A stretch of DNA of 64,000 nt from Voacanga thouarsii (taxonomy: Eukaryota > Streptophyta > Magnoliopsida > Gentianales > Apocynaceae), in NCBI GenBank assembly GCA_026120185.1, contig JANUWF010002051.1:186001-250000 (forward strand), in the 5' to 3' direction. The first letter of the stretch is position 1. Every line of letters begins with the position of its first letter. Shown in pieces: positions 23,800 to 35,094 of this stretch. The position numbers were made by a program, and so were the translations under genes. The notes beneath the pieces were generated by a model, which did no database searches, was not told where the DNA came from, and worked only from the letters and a program-made list of their open reading frames with translations.

Positions 23800-24600
23800 A
23801 TAGGATTATCATGAAATACCAAGATTGGATAGAGGCATTGTGGAACAGTGCTTACCGATTAAGGAAAGTTTTAAGCCCCATAAGCAGCCTGCCCGACATT
23901 TTAATCCTACACTCCTACCTAGGATCAAAGAGAAAATTAAGAGGTTATGCGATGTGATTTCATCTGTACCTGTCGGTATGCAGACTGGGTGTCCAATATT
24001 GTGTCCGTCATCAAGAAAAACAGCCATCTGCGGGTTTGTGTTAACTTAAAAAATTTGAATTTGGTTACACCAAAGGATGAATACACTATATCGATGGCCA
24101 ATATGTTGGTAGACTCAGCAATAGAAAACTAAGTTTTAAGCTTTGTAGATGGATACTCTGGTTACAATCAGATATTTATAGCCGAAAGGATACACGAAAG
24201 ATAGCTTTCCGATATCCAGGTTCTATTAGTTTATTCGAATAGCTATTCAGTTTATTCGAATGCCTTTCGGTTTGAAGAATGCTGGAGCTACTTTTCAGAG
24301 ACATGAACATTATTTTCCATGATCTTATCGGTAAGACCATGGAAGTTTATATGACGATTTAATGCTTAAGTCACTCACTTTCTCACAACACCTAAGATGG
24401 TTGGAGTAAGCTTTCCTCCAAATACTGGCTAAAATCAACCCCGCCAAATGTGCTTTCGGAGTTTCAATTGGAAATTTCCTTGGGTTCCTAGTGCACTAAA
24501 AAGGAATCGAAGTGGACTAGAATAAAGTAAGGGATATTCTACAGGCAAAGCCACCGCAGTCCAAAAAAGAGATCCAAAGTTTCTTAGGGAAGATTAACTT
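23800..24600 (+). pseudogene. Gypsy-B reverse transcriptase remnant
   Basis: The segments PHKQPARHFNP, RVCVNLKNLNLVTPKDEYTI, FVDGYSGYNQI, RMPFGLKNAGATF and INPAKCAFGVSIGNFLGFLV occur in order but in shifting frames. The YxDD box region near 24345 is damaged (GTTTATATGACGATTT, frame lost). This is the RVT_1 domain of Ty3/gypsy elements. It is not functional. Confidence 0.82.
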
Positions 24601-25126
24601 CTTGCGACGCTTTCTAGCAAATGTTGCAGGAAAGCAAAAGGTGTTTTCTTCTTTACTCCAGTTAAAGTCGTCTTTAGAGTTCATCTGGCAGCCAGAGCAC
24701 CAGACGGCCTTTGATCAAATCAAGACGACTTTGTCACAACTACCAATTTTAATGCCACCACGTGATAAGGTACCCTTGAAATTGTACATTTCAACAGCTC
24801 AAGAGTCTATCGGCTGCCTGCTAGCTCAGGACGATGTACAGGGAATTGAAAGAGCAGTATATTACCTCAGTCAGAACTTGTCCGACACTGAGACAAGGTA
24901 TTCTCCTATTGATAAGCTATGCCTGTCTTTATATTATGCATGCATGAAACTAGAACATTGTCTGTTACCTAGGAAAGTCCAAGTCTTGTGCAACATTGAT
25001 CTTATTAAATACTTGTTAAACCACCCTTTGCTGCAAGGACGTTTAACAAAATGGGCTATTAAGCTACATGCTTTGTCCCTGACTCACTTACCTTTAAAAG
25101 CAGCAAAAAAGGTAAGCTATAGTTGA
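24601..25126 (+). pseudogene. Gypsy-B first RNase H (RT-linked)
   Basis: An open frame of 174 codons reading FLANVAGKQKVFSSLL, IWQPEHQTAFDQIKTTLSQL, KLYISTAQESIGCLLAQDD, AVYYLSQNLSDTETRYSP and LLQGRLTKWAIKL. This is the RNase H-like domain fused to gypsy reverse transcriptases, fairly well kept. Its upstream part (SKKEIQSFLGKINFLRRF) overlaps the end of the previous entry. Confidence 0.85.
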
Positions 25127-25189
25127 TTTTTTGGCTGAACATCCATATTTAGAAATGTTCAATCCTGAAAAAAAAAAAAAAAGAGGCAT

Positions 25190-25417
25190 AGGGATACATT
25201 TTATACAAACCATGGATGTTGCAGTTCGATGGATCTAGCGCCCAATATAGGCAGGTGCCGGTTTGATCATTGAAATCCCTTGCGGATGACAAGAAAGAAT
25301 TCGGTTTGAGTTAAAAAAAAGGGACTTCAACTAATAGGGTAGAATATGATACCCTCATTTTGGGACTTCGAATCCTGAAAGTTTTGGAAGCACGAGTTGT
25401 CAATATAATAGGAGATT
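25190..25417 (+). pseudogene. Gypsy-B second RNase H, cut by Gypsy-C
   Basis: After a linker the sequence reads QFDGSSAQY and GAGLIIEIP, then RFELK, VEYDTLILGLRILKVLEARV and VNIIGDL, matching the N-terminal half of the additional RNase H that marks Tat-lineage elements. It is interrupted at 25418 by the Gypsy-C LTR, before the second catalytic region is complete. Confidence 0.75.
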
Positions 25418-26951
25418 TGATAGGGCCTAAATTAGTTATATATTTTCTAGTTATTTGAGGTTACTTTGTGATACATTTTGTACAATAATTGGTCATATTT
25501 CTTCATATTTTGAGATTTTATCCTTGAAAAGATATTTTGTGCATTATTTCAGATTTTAGGGGTAAAATAAGACAAAAAATGTCGCTAAACAAAGTAGAGG
25601 CGGCGCCGGCTAGGACAGGGGAACCAGCGCCATCCACGTGCTATTGGCACGCACTTTGAAATAAAAAAAATTGGTGAAACAGAGCTGGACAGAATACAAT
25701 CGGCGCCGGTTAGGAGCTTAAAAGCGGCGCCAGCTGCAGTTTGGAAGAGGTGGCGTAAAAATCAAGAAAAATCGGCGAACAAACAAAGAAACAGACCACA
25801 ACCGGTGCTGACCCTAGGCAAGACAGGCGGCGCTAGCTGTGCACTGGTGTCGAGGCGATGCCTCGATTTTCGTGCACATTTTTTGGAAATTTGTAGAGTT
25901 TTAGTATTTTCCTACTTCTAGTCAGCCAAAAACCCTAGAGGAACGTTTTTAGGCGCTTCTAAAGCCTATAAATAGAGGAAAAACACAAGGAAAATGGGAG
26001 GATTCGTAGATTAAAACAGAAAATCACTCAAATTAAAGGAAGAATTCTTCAAATCAAGGAGGATTGTACAAGAGAGTCTACAAAGGAAAAAGAATGAGGC
26101 TTGTCTATGAGTGTTTTCTTTTAACTTTGTTTTTTTTTTCTTGAACAATGATGTATTAATTATTTATTGTAATTTGATATTGTTTTAGGTATTCATGATT
26201 TTTTAGAGTTACTTTGATCTTTTGATTAATTAATTGTTTTCTTGGTATATTTAATTACTTGTTCTAATTAAGAGATTAGTTGATTGTTTCTTTCCATTAA
26301 CTTGCTTAACTAAAGGGGTTGATGATAGTCTCAATTCATTAATTTCATATTTGTTGTCTCTTAACTTGCTTGACCAAAGAGGTTAATTGCTAAGAACTGG
26401 GTAATTAAAGATTAATTGATATCTATCAGACCATAGATTCATTGATTAGTTTCATATTTTAAGTTTGCCAAACCATGGAAATTTAATCAATGATTGTGTT
26501 TAATGCATCTTTTGGGTGAATTAGTAGAGACAGACCATGTGATGCTAATTTGTTTAGAAGATAATAATTTCATTGATTGGATAAAGAAGTGAATCTATCT
26601 TAATCCTCCATGATGCTAAGAGAATAATTAGTTATGATAATGATTAGGTGTTTTAAGATCATGTTTGTTAAAATAAGGGTTTGAGTTACACAATTCTCCA
26701 TCCTTAACATGTATATGTTCTTTTATTTTATTTTATTTTTATTTTTATTCTTTTTCACTTTATTGAGTCTCTTAAACAATGAAAGAAAAGTGATTAATGC
26801 ATACTTATTCCTGGAGGATCGACACTCGTTTAAAACCCTATGCTATGCTTAATGATGAGTACATTTGCTCATATATGTAATTTGGGATTAACGTTTTAAT
26901 TTAACTTGATTGGGAATGCGCTTATTTTTATACCCAAATTCAAACACATCA
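25418..26951 (+). repeat. Gypsy-C 5' LTR (about 1534 bp)
   Basis: Starts TGATAGGGCCTAAATTAG and ends about 26951 (CACATCA) just before the PBS. A GC-rich island at 25600-25870 holds several GGCGCC-type palindromes. CTATAAATAGAGG at 25967 is a good TATA box, with transcription expected just downstream. Confidence 0.85.
25967..25979 (+). promoter_or_regulatory. TATA box of the Gypsy-C 5' LTR
   Basis: CTATAAATAGAGG, conserved in the other LTR at about 33188. It is a strong match to plant TATA boxes. Confidence 0.7.
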
Positions 26952-26953
26952 AG

Positions 26954-26973
26954 TTTTTTGCACCGTTGCCAGG
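26954..26973 (+). promoter_or_regulatory. Gypsy-C primer-binding site
   Basis: TTTTTTGCACCGTTGCCAGG resembles the TTGGCGCCGTTGCCGGGG site of Athila-type elements, with several substitutions. Confidence 0.65.
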
Positions 26974-27223
26974 AAACAATATCATAAAAGCTTGAATTTT
27001 GTTGATTTAACCATGTGAATATGTAAATAGTAAATATATAAATATGTAAATTTATACAATTGTTCTTTTTATAGAAAGGTGCCATCTTTTGTATCTTTTG
27101 TCTTTTGTAATCTAATTTACTAACTTTGACTGAATTGACTAACGTGTTCTTGTAATTTTGTTTGAATTATGAATTCCATTATCTAACTTTCGTCTTGTCT
27201 TTTTTAGGTGTTAGCCTTGGTAC

Positions 27224-28599
27224 ATGACCCGACAATCTGAAGGTGAGATAGTAGATTTTGATCCTGAAATCGAAAGGACATTATTAAAAATCTGCCAGAT
27301 AATCAAAAGGAACTTAATCGTAGACATAAACGGTGCTCAAAATAACATTGCTGGCAACAACTGGAGGGCTATGGATGACTTTGTGAAACCTGCAATCTCG
27401 AGCACAAGCTTGAGTATCACTAGACCTAGGGTGAATGTGAACAATTTTGAAATAAAGCCCAATATCATCCAGATAGTCCAAAATATGGTCTAATTTGATT
27501 GGCTACCTGAAGAAGATCCCAATGCCTACCTAGCCAGTTTCTTTGAAATTTGTGATACCTTTAAGATAAATGGTATTTCTGAAAATGCCAAAAAACTAAG
27601 ACTTTTTCCTTTTTCTTTGAGAGATAGAGCCAAATCTTAGTTAAAGTCTTTACCCACGGGTTCCATCACTACTTAGAATGCCTTAGCTAAAAAATTCCTT
27701 GCCAAATATTTTCCTCCAACTAGGACATCCAAACTTAGAAATGAAATTTTTGCCTTCCAACAATTAGATTCTGAACCTTTGTATGAAAGTTGGGAGAGGT
27801 TCAAGGAAATGTTGAGAAAGTGCCCATACCATGGATTTAAGTTGGGAATGCAGATGCTCATCTTTCTTAATGGCCTTACGTTTGCAACACGACAAGTGGT
27901 GGACTCTTCTACAGGGGATTCCATCAATCATAAGACCCCGGAACAGGTATTCTATCTCATTGAAAACTTGGCTTCTAATAACTATTCTTGGAGAAGTGCA
28001 AGATCAAAAGTTCGCGTGTAAGGAGTGCATAAAGTGGATGCTATGGCAGCTTTGGAAGCTAAGGTGAAACTTTAATTCAAAAGATGGAACAAATGGTGAT
28101 GCCTCAAGGCCAAGTATTAAATATAAGTTGTGATTTCTATGGAGAAGGGCACCCAAATCATGAGTGCTAAAATATGGGTTCACTCTAAGAAACCACAAAA
28201 TAAGCAGCTTTAGCAAGCAATATCCATCCAGGTAACAATCCTTATAGCTTTACTTACAATCCTGGTTGGAGAAATCACCCCAACTTCTCTTGGAGTGATG
28301 GAAACCAATCTAGGTAGGGTTCTTTCAACTTTGGGGGAAATCAAAGGAACCAACCTCCTTTGAACAATAACCCAACACCTTCCAAGCCACCATTAGAGGA
28401 ATTGATTGGCCTATTGGTAAGTACAATAGAGACTAAGTTTCAAGGGGTTGATGCTACAACAAGGAACTTAGAGGCCTTCATGTGCAACTTGGAGAGCCAA
28501 ATTGGTCAACTAGCTAAATTACTTAGGGATCGTCAAGCAGGGACATTAGCAAGAAACACCAAAGAAAATCCATGGGATCAAGGCCGTGGAAAGCATTGA
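27224..28599 (+). pseudogene. Gypsy-C gag (Athila-like)
   Basis: Starts MTRQSEGEIVDFDPEIER. After a stop at 27491 the gag core reads FDWLPEEDPNAYLASFFEIC, RLFPFSLRDRAKS, KFLAKYFPP, LYESWERFKEMLRKCPYHG and YLIENLASNNYSW. The zinc knuckle at about 28128 reads CDFYGEGHPNHEC, so the second Cys is Tyr. A C-terminal segment QIGQLAKLLRDRQAGTLA ends at a stop at 28597, where related gag-pol frames would run on into protease. Several stops are consistent with decay. Confidence 0.82.
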
Positions 28600-29709
28600 A
28601 GTCATTTTGCTTTAAGTTTTTGTGATTTGGAACAATTTTTATTTTCATCATTTTGTTTCATTTTATTTATTTCTTCATGAATTAAATTGCATTATTCATC
28701 ATTACTGCGTGTTCATCATTTTTATTTTATTTTTTCAAAAAAAAAATTCCGGAGCCCGGACATAATGCAACCGCAACCGGCTACTGTCGGGGGAAACACT
28801 TAAAATAGGCCAATTTGGACACTTTTTCTTTCAAACTCTCCAACTTCCTCTCAAATCCTCTCTAACCTGCGCCGGCTTCACCTTCCAAACCTCTCAAGAT
28901 TTGATTTTTTACCTCCCAAACACTTTTAGAACATCAATCTATCCTTTTTTTTTTTGTTAATTTTACGGATCAAAATTCTCTAAATCTTTCGTTTTTCACA
29001 AAAATCCAATCTTCAATCCGCATGCAAAGAGCTTTGATTTCTGAAAAAAGAATGCATCTTTTGCTTGCCCATGCACAGGAGAACATAAAGGTATGATTTT
29101 TCTTGAATTCCCACGATTAAAATGCTGTAGGTAGATTTTTCTAATTTTGGGTATATTTTTTTGTCGAAATTTGGGATATTTAATGTTCTCTTGCATTGTG
29201 AATTAACTTGTGAGCTTCATGACTTTGGATATATTATGAGTTAATGTTTCTTGAGTAGTTGATTCATTCACAGAATCATTAAAGAGTTTGTGTATTTGCT
29301 TAATGGTATAATTATGACTATTAGAATGATTGAATAACTAGTGCACATTAGCCTCAACTTATCTTACACTTGATCACTATAATGCCATGATGATTCCATA
29401 ATTCACATGATCATGTTATGAGCATTTAAATACATTGGGTTTGTGCAGCACATTTATGCTTTACAGTGAGCTTCTATACTTATTCTTGCAGGTTATGTTG
29501 TACATTGTAGTGGATTGATTGGAGAGAATTAATTGGTTGTTGTTTAGTGCGAGGTATACTTTAAGGAGTTTGGGTATTGTGGTGTGAGTTAGTTCAGAGT
29601 TGAGTGGGTGTTGTGTATTGTGTTTGAAACAGGGGAGATACAATTTTTCTAAAATCTTTGAGCTTCTTAGTCCTTATCCTCCTATCTTCACTACTACTTA
29701 CTTGCCAAT
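28600..29709 (+). other. Gypsy-C internal spacer between the two ORFs
   Basis: About 1.1 kb with T-rich stretches, a small GC island near 28750-28880 (CGGAGCCCGG, CTGCGCCGGC) and no supported frame. Pol would be expected here in an autonomous element and is absent. Confidence 0.55.
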
Positions 29710-30905
29710 ATGTCTAGAGCACGGGGTCAATCCTCCAAAAGGGCTAGAGCTTCTTCTTCCTTAGCCCCTTCATCTATAGACCCCCTTTTCCTTAGGCCAG
29801 CAGAGTTCATTGATCCATCATGTAAGGAGTGGTACAATAGGAGGGCTTCAAATAAGATTATTGTGGAGTGTACCTTTGCACCTACCCTAGACCATGCCCT
29901 TAAACTAGGAATGATGTTTAGGAGGTTAGGGTAGAGACCTATAGTACAACTAAAGGGGGATTATTGTCCAGTGCTCGTAAAAGAATTTTATATCAACATG
30001 GTTGAAAAAGACAACAAACACCTCCATACATTGAGACAAGAGTGAATGGAACTCCCAGTATCATCACACGAAACCATTTAGCTACTCTCCTCCAGGTCTG
30101 TGATGATGATTCTTGGCAAGGGATAAATACCCATAATCAAATTATTCTTTCTGGCCCTAATTGGGATGCCAGTTGTACTAGAGCTAGTCTAGGGTTGCAC
30201 AAGCACAATTCTTTCCAAGCCAACAGCTTCTATTCTAATAATGATCTTACTGCCAACTTTCGGACTCTAGTATACATGTTTGGTTTTAATATTGTACCCC
30301 GAGCCAGTGGATTTAATGAGACACGCCTTATTGATACATACATCTTGCATAGGATGATGACCACTCAGCCTGTCCATCTTGCCCCATTGATCATACAATC
30401 TATTAAGGATGTGGTTCATCAACGTCTTGCTACAAAATCCTTCGTTTTCCTTCTAGTCATAATGAAAATTCTGAGAGACTTTGGTATTAGTACTGAGGGG
30501 AAATTGATGGAGACTACCACTGAGCATGACATGGTCACGGAGCAAACATTGATGAGCTGTGGGTACAATTATAGCCAGGAGATGAAGAAATGGCTAACTC
30601 CTTATGAGGTCAAATATCCCGGCCAAGTTCAGCCACCACCTGTGGAGGAGGAGCACCCACCACTACCATCGCGGGCACGAGCCAGTAGTTCACAGTCCCA
30701 ACCAAGGACTGACTTTGAGACCGCGGTGATGGGATAGTTAGCCCAGCAGACGGAGATGTTGCTACACATGCGGGACTCCATTGATGACATTACCCGGAGG
30801 CAGACTACTATGGAGCAGCAATGGACTGAGTGGATGCAGCGTTTTCTGGGACTGCATGGCGGCGAGGGCACTTCCGCACATGATGAAGATGATGGGGAGG
30901 ATTGA
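29710..30905 (+). pseudogene. Gypsy-C second ORF (putative plant transposon protein type)
   Basis: Starts MSRARGQSSKRARASSSLAP. The frame includes LRPAEFIDPSCKEWYNRRAS, a stop at 29932, then PIVQLKGDYCPVLVKEFYIN and DNKHLHT, a frameshift near 30040, then RNHLATLLQVCDDDSWQGIN, and ends in an acidic tail HDEDDGED with TGA at 30903. A TAG at 30736 also interrupts it. The layout matches proteins labelled putative plant transposon protein that occur in non-autonomous plant retroelements. The biochemical role is unknown; an Arg/Ser-rich N-terminus may bind nucleic acid, which is only a guess. Confidence 0.65.
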
Positions 30906-32630
30906 AATGATTGTTCTACACTTGTTCCCACTTGTCACTATTTTTTTTCCTTTATATTTTCATGACATTTTCTAGTTATTTCTTGTACTTTTATTTTTTG
31001 TACTATTTTCTTTACCTTTTTGTTTATTTTTCTATTCTAGTTTTTATGCTGTGGTGTGTTTCTTTTGTATTTTTCTTTTTAGGTACTTCGACATGATCCT
31101 TTCTGCTGGAACTCAACTCTTGTGTAGGAGAATGCTCACTTTAATGGAAGTATTTTTTTTTTTTTTTCTCTTTACCCTTTTTATTTTTGGTCCCGTGGCA
31201 ATATTTTCTTACTCTATTTGTTTGGCCATTGAGGACAATATCCAGTTTAAATGTGAAGGAGTGGTTAGAATGAGAATTCTTCTATGCTTTATTCTTCTTG
31301 AAAATCTTCTTTGAACATTTGAGCAAATTTTGAAAAAAAAAATTTTAATTTTTGTTGAGCTTTCAAGATGTATTTTTAATGCATGTCTTTGTGCTAGATC
31401 ATAGAGAATATGTTCTGTATCATTTGTGGCTTATGCATGACTTTTTGCACGCACTTGGACTAAGTAGTTCTTGATCAAATGTTGTACATTGTTCTTAAAT
31501 CTGTTTTTCTACTAAAATTCATTGAGCATTCTAGAATGAACTTGAATACCTCTCGAGGCGAAATAAGAAAGACACTTATGATTTAACTTAGAGATGACGG
31601 CAATAGGTCTTCTTTGGATAGTTTGAGCTTTTCAAACCTATCTATTTTATATTATCCCTAGTGCCTATTTTGAGCCTAATTGTTAATTTCTTTCTTAAAA
31701 CATGTTATCATACTTTGTCCATTACTTCTTTCTGAGAGTTTGATAATTCTCCCAAATCTTTGATTGCTCTTGATGGATAAAAGTACAAGTAGACGAATTG
31801 TGAGGGAAAATACATGTGTAAATGTCATGACTTGTTACTTTCAGTCATGCATCATGTGTTGAGTGGAGTTGTGAAATGAGAAAAGAAAAAGAGAAAGAAA
31901 GATTGAGAAAAACAAAAAGCGGCTAGAAAATGTTAGAAGAAAAAAAAAACTGAGAAACGAACAAAAGCAGCATTTGAAAAAAAGAGGAAAAGAAAAAAAA
32001 GCGAAAAGAGAAAAAGAAGAAAGAGCACAGGAAGATAGCTAAATAAAAAATTGCTGAAATTTTTTATGATCTTGTGCAATACGAATGATGAGTTAAGAAT
32101 TATTGAGGAAAAGAATGCAAGATTTATCCTTTTCTTGATTGATTTTGGAATAGGAGAGTAAGAAAAGTTTGGAATCTATTGGTACATTTTGTTTATCCTT
32201 TTCTTACAAACTCTGATCTTCTTTGATATTTGATTTTCCTATATCATTCTTTTGACAGCTACATTACAAACCCCTTTAGCCTTACATTACAAACTTAAAA
32301 GTCCTACTTGACCTAAGTAGAATTATGATATGTCTCGGATTAGTGGAGAGAGTGTATGAAAAGTAAGCTTATAGAATACATATTTCTTTTGAACTAACTT
32401 CTTCCCAATGGTTTGAGAATGATGTTAGGTGTTGGGATGGTTCTACTAGTCATTTTTCACTTACACAAGTCTTGTATTTGTTATGCAAGGTATAGGAGCA
32501 TATATTTTATTGTCATGAATAAAGAAAGCATTGGAAATATTATTTCAAAATTGATTAAGTGATTGTGTGAAAACTTGTGTTTTCCTACTTGTCTTTGATA
32601 CTTTGCTTGAGGACAAGCAAAGAACTAAGT
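30906..32630 (+). other. Gypsy-C 3' untranslated region
   Basis: No supported gene. It has T-rich (30940-31170) and purine-rich (31875-32040) parts; hydrophobic Phe-rich frames at 30911-31314 reflect composition only. It ends with GAGGACAAGCAAAG and ACTAAGTGTGGGGGAATG. Confidence 0.6.
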
Positions 32631-32641
32631 GTGGGGGAATG
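32625..32641 (+). promoter_or_regulatory. Gypsy-C polypurine tract
   Basis: AAGTGTGGGGGAATG lies directly before the 3' LTR, the usual polypurine signal of Athila-like elements. Confidence 0.75.
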
Positions 32642-33870
32642 TGATTGGGTCTAAATTAGTCATATATTTCTTAGTTATTTGAAATTATTTTGTGATACAT
32701 TTTGTACAATAACTGGTCATATTCCTTCATATTTGAGATTTTGTCATTGGAAATATATTTTGTGCATTATTTCAGCTTTTAGGGGTAAAATAAGATAAAA
32801 ACGTCGCCAAACAGAGTAGAGGCGACACCGGCCAGGACAGGGGAACCAACGCCAACCACGTGCTGCTAGCACGCACTTTGAAACGATAAAAAATCGGTAA
32901 AACAGAACTAGGCAGAACACAGTCGGCGCCATTTGGGAGCTCAAAAGCGGCGCCGACTGCAGTCTGGAAAAGGTAGCGCAAAAATCAAGAAAAATTGACG
33001 AACGAATAAAGGAACAGACCATAACCGGCACTAACCCTAGGCAGGACAGGTGGCACCGGTTATGCACTGGTGCCGAGACGGTGCCTTGATTTTCACGCAT
33101 GTTTTTTGGAAATTTGCAGATTTTTAGTATTTTTCTACTTCTAGTCGGCCAGAAACACTAGAGGAACGTTTTAGGCACTTCTAAAGCCTATAAATAGAGG
33201 GAAAACATAAGGAAAAAGGAAGGATTCACATATCAAAATAGAAAATCACTCAAATTAAAGGAGAAAATTTTCAAATCAAGGAGAATTGTACAAGAGAGTC
33301 TACAAAGGAAGAAGAAGGAGGCTTGTCTATGAGTGTTTTCTTTTAACTTTATTTTCTTTTTCTTGAACAATGATGAATTAATTGTTTATTGTAATTTGAC
33401 ATTGTTTTAGGTATTCATGATTTTTTATAGTTACTTTGATCTTTTGATTAATTGATGGTTATTCTTGGTATTTAATTACTTGTGCTAATTAAGAGATTAA
33501 TTGATTGTTTCTTTCCATTAACTTGTTTGACTAAAGGGGTTGATGATGGTCTCAATTCATTAATTTCATATTTGTGGTCTTTTAACTTGTTTGACCAAAG
33601 AGGTTAATTGCTAAGAACTGGGTAATTAAAGCTTAATTGATGTCTGCCAGACCATGGATTCATTGATTAGTTTCATGTTTTAAGTTTGCCGGACCATGGA
33701 AATTTAATTAAGGATTATGTTTAATGCATCTTTTGGGTGAATTAGTTGAGACAGACCATGTGATGCTAATTTGTTTATAAGATAGTAATTTCATGGATTG
33801 GACAAAGAAGTGAATCTATTTTAATCCTTCATGATGCCAAGAGAATAATTAGTTATGATAATGATTAGAT
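32642..33870 (+). repeat. Gypsy-C 3' LTR, truncated
   Basis: It follows the 5' LTR from TGATTGGGTC to GATAATGATTAG at about 33870, where the match ends abruptly. About 300 bp of the LTR end are missing. Confidence 0.85.
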
Positions 33871-33887
33871 ACTTTATGAACATGTTG

Positions 33888-35094
33888 TCCCAACTGGAAG
33901 ACTTTATTACTAAAGGCCAAGAGCATATGGTTTGCAAGCTTAAGAAGTCAATTTATGGACGTAAGCAGGCATTAAGGGCATGGAGCATTCGTTTTGATGA
34001 AACTGTAAAGTCTTATGGTTTTGTTCAAGACGAGGATGAACCATGTGTGTATAAGAAACTTGAAAGCATTAATGTAGTTTTTCTTATCTTGTATGTGGAT
34101 GAAATTCTACTCATTGGAAATGATGTAGGGTTATTGTCATCTACAAAGGTTTAGCTGTCCAGTCAATTCAGTATGAAGGACTTGGGAAAAGCCAACTACA
34201 TTCTCGGAATTAAACTTCTTAGAAATAGGAAGTAGAGAATGTTAAGATTATCCCAAGCAGTATACATTGACAAGATGCTGGCCAGGTACAGCATGGACTC
34301 ATACAAGGGAGCTCTAATCCCTTGCAGACATGGGTTGTCACTTTCTTCAAGGGACTGCTCTAAGTCTCAAGAAGAAAATGACAGAATGAGTAGAATTCCC
34401 TACGCTTTAGCTGTAGGAAGTCTCATGTACGCCACGCTGTATACTAGGCCAGATATCTGCTTTGCCGTAGGCTTGGTTAGCAGATATCAGTCAAACCCTG
34501 GAGAGGTTCATTGGCAAGCTGTAGAGCATATACTCAAGTACCTCAAGGGAATGAGAGATTATATGCTGGTTTACAGGGCTGATGACTTGGTTCCTACAGG
34601 ATACACAGACTCAGACTTCCAGACGGATAAGGATGAGAGAAAATCTACTAGTGGATATATCTTTACCTTTCTGGAGGAGCTATTTCATGGAGGAGTATCA
34701 AGAAATCTTGCATTGCTGACTCAACTATGGAAGTTGAGTATGTGGTAGCTTCGGAGGTATCCAAGGAAGCACTTTAGCTCCAAAAGTTTCTTTTAGAATT
34801 TGGAGTCGTGCCACACATAGATAGACGGATTGTGATGTATTGCGATAACACTGGAGTAGTATTACAGTCAAAAGAACCTAGGAACCACAAGAAGGGGAAG
34901 TGCATCGAGAGGAAGTACTACCTGATCCGAGATTTCATCTAGAGACGAGAAGTTGTGGTGGAATAGATTACCTCCGAGAACAATTTAGCAGATCCATTCA
35001 CCAAGCCTTTGGCTGAGAGAGTTTTCAAGAGACATTTAGACTATAGGAGTGGGCACCTACAGACTTACTTAGTTTTGGAGTGCAAGTGGGAGAT
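33888..35094 (+). pseudogene. Copia-D1 reverse transcriptase end and RNase H
   Basis: The sequence enters within RVT_2 (HMVCKLKKSIYG), passes LYVDEILLIG (the second catalytic Asp of YVDD is Glu), MKDLGKANYILGI, IPYALAVGSLMYATLYTRPD and LKYLKGMRDYMLVY. RNase H then shows YTDSDFQTDKDERKSTSGY. A frameshift near 34670 breaks the frame before the SIADS and CDN blocks, which continue in other frames to a final ADPFTKPLAE. No 5' pol, gag or upstream LTR of this copy is present. Confidence 0.85.

Larger units (their letters stand above)
25418..33870 (+). mobile_element. Gypsy-C: non-autonomous Athila-like element, 3'-truncated
   Basis: LTRs start at 25418 (TGATAGGGCC) and 32642 (TGATTGGGTC). The 5' LTR is about 1534 bp; the 3' LTR is lost beyond about 33870, where copia sequence begins. 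The PBS, an Athila-type gag and a second ORF are present, but no protease, reverse transcriptase or integrase lies between them. It therefore depended on a partner element. The 3' target duplication is lost. Confidence 0.85.

Noticed and set aside
30911..31314. Hydrophobic Phe-rich frames resembling membrane proteins
   Set aside because: T-rich untranslated DNA of Gypsy-C; no conserved motif.
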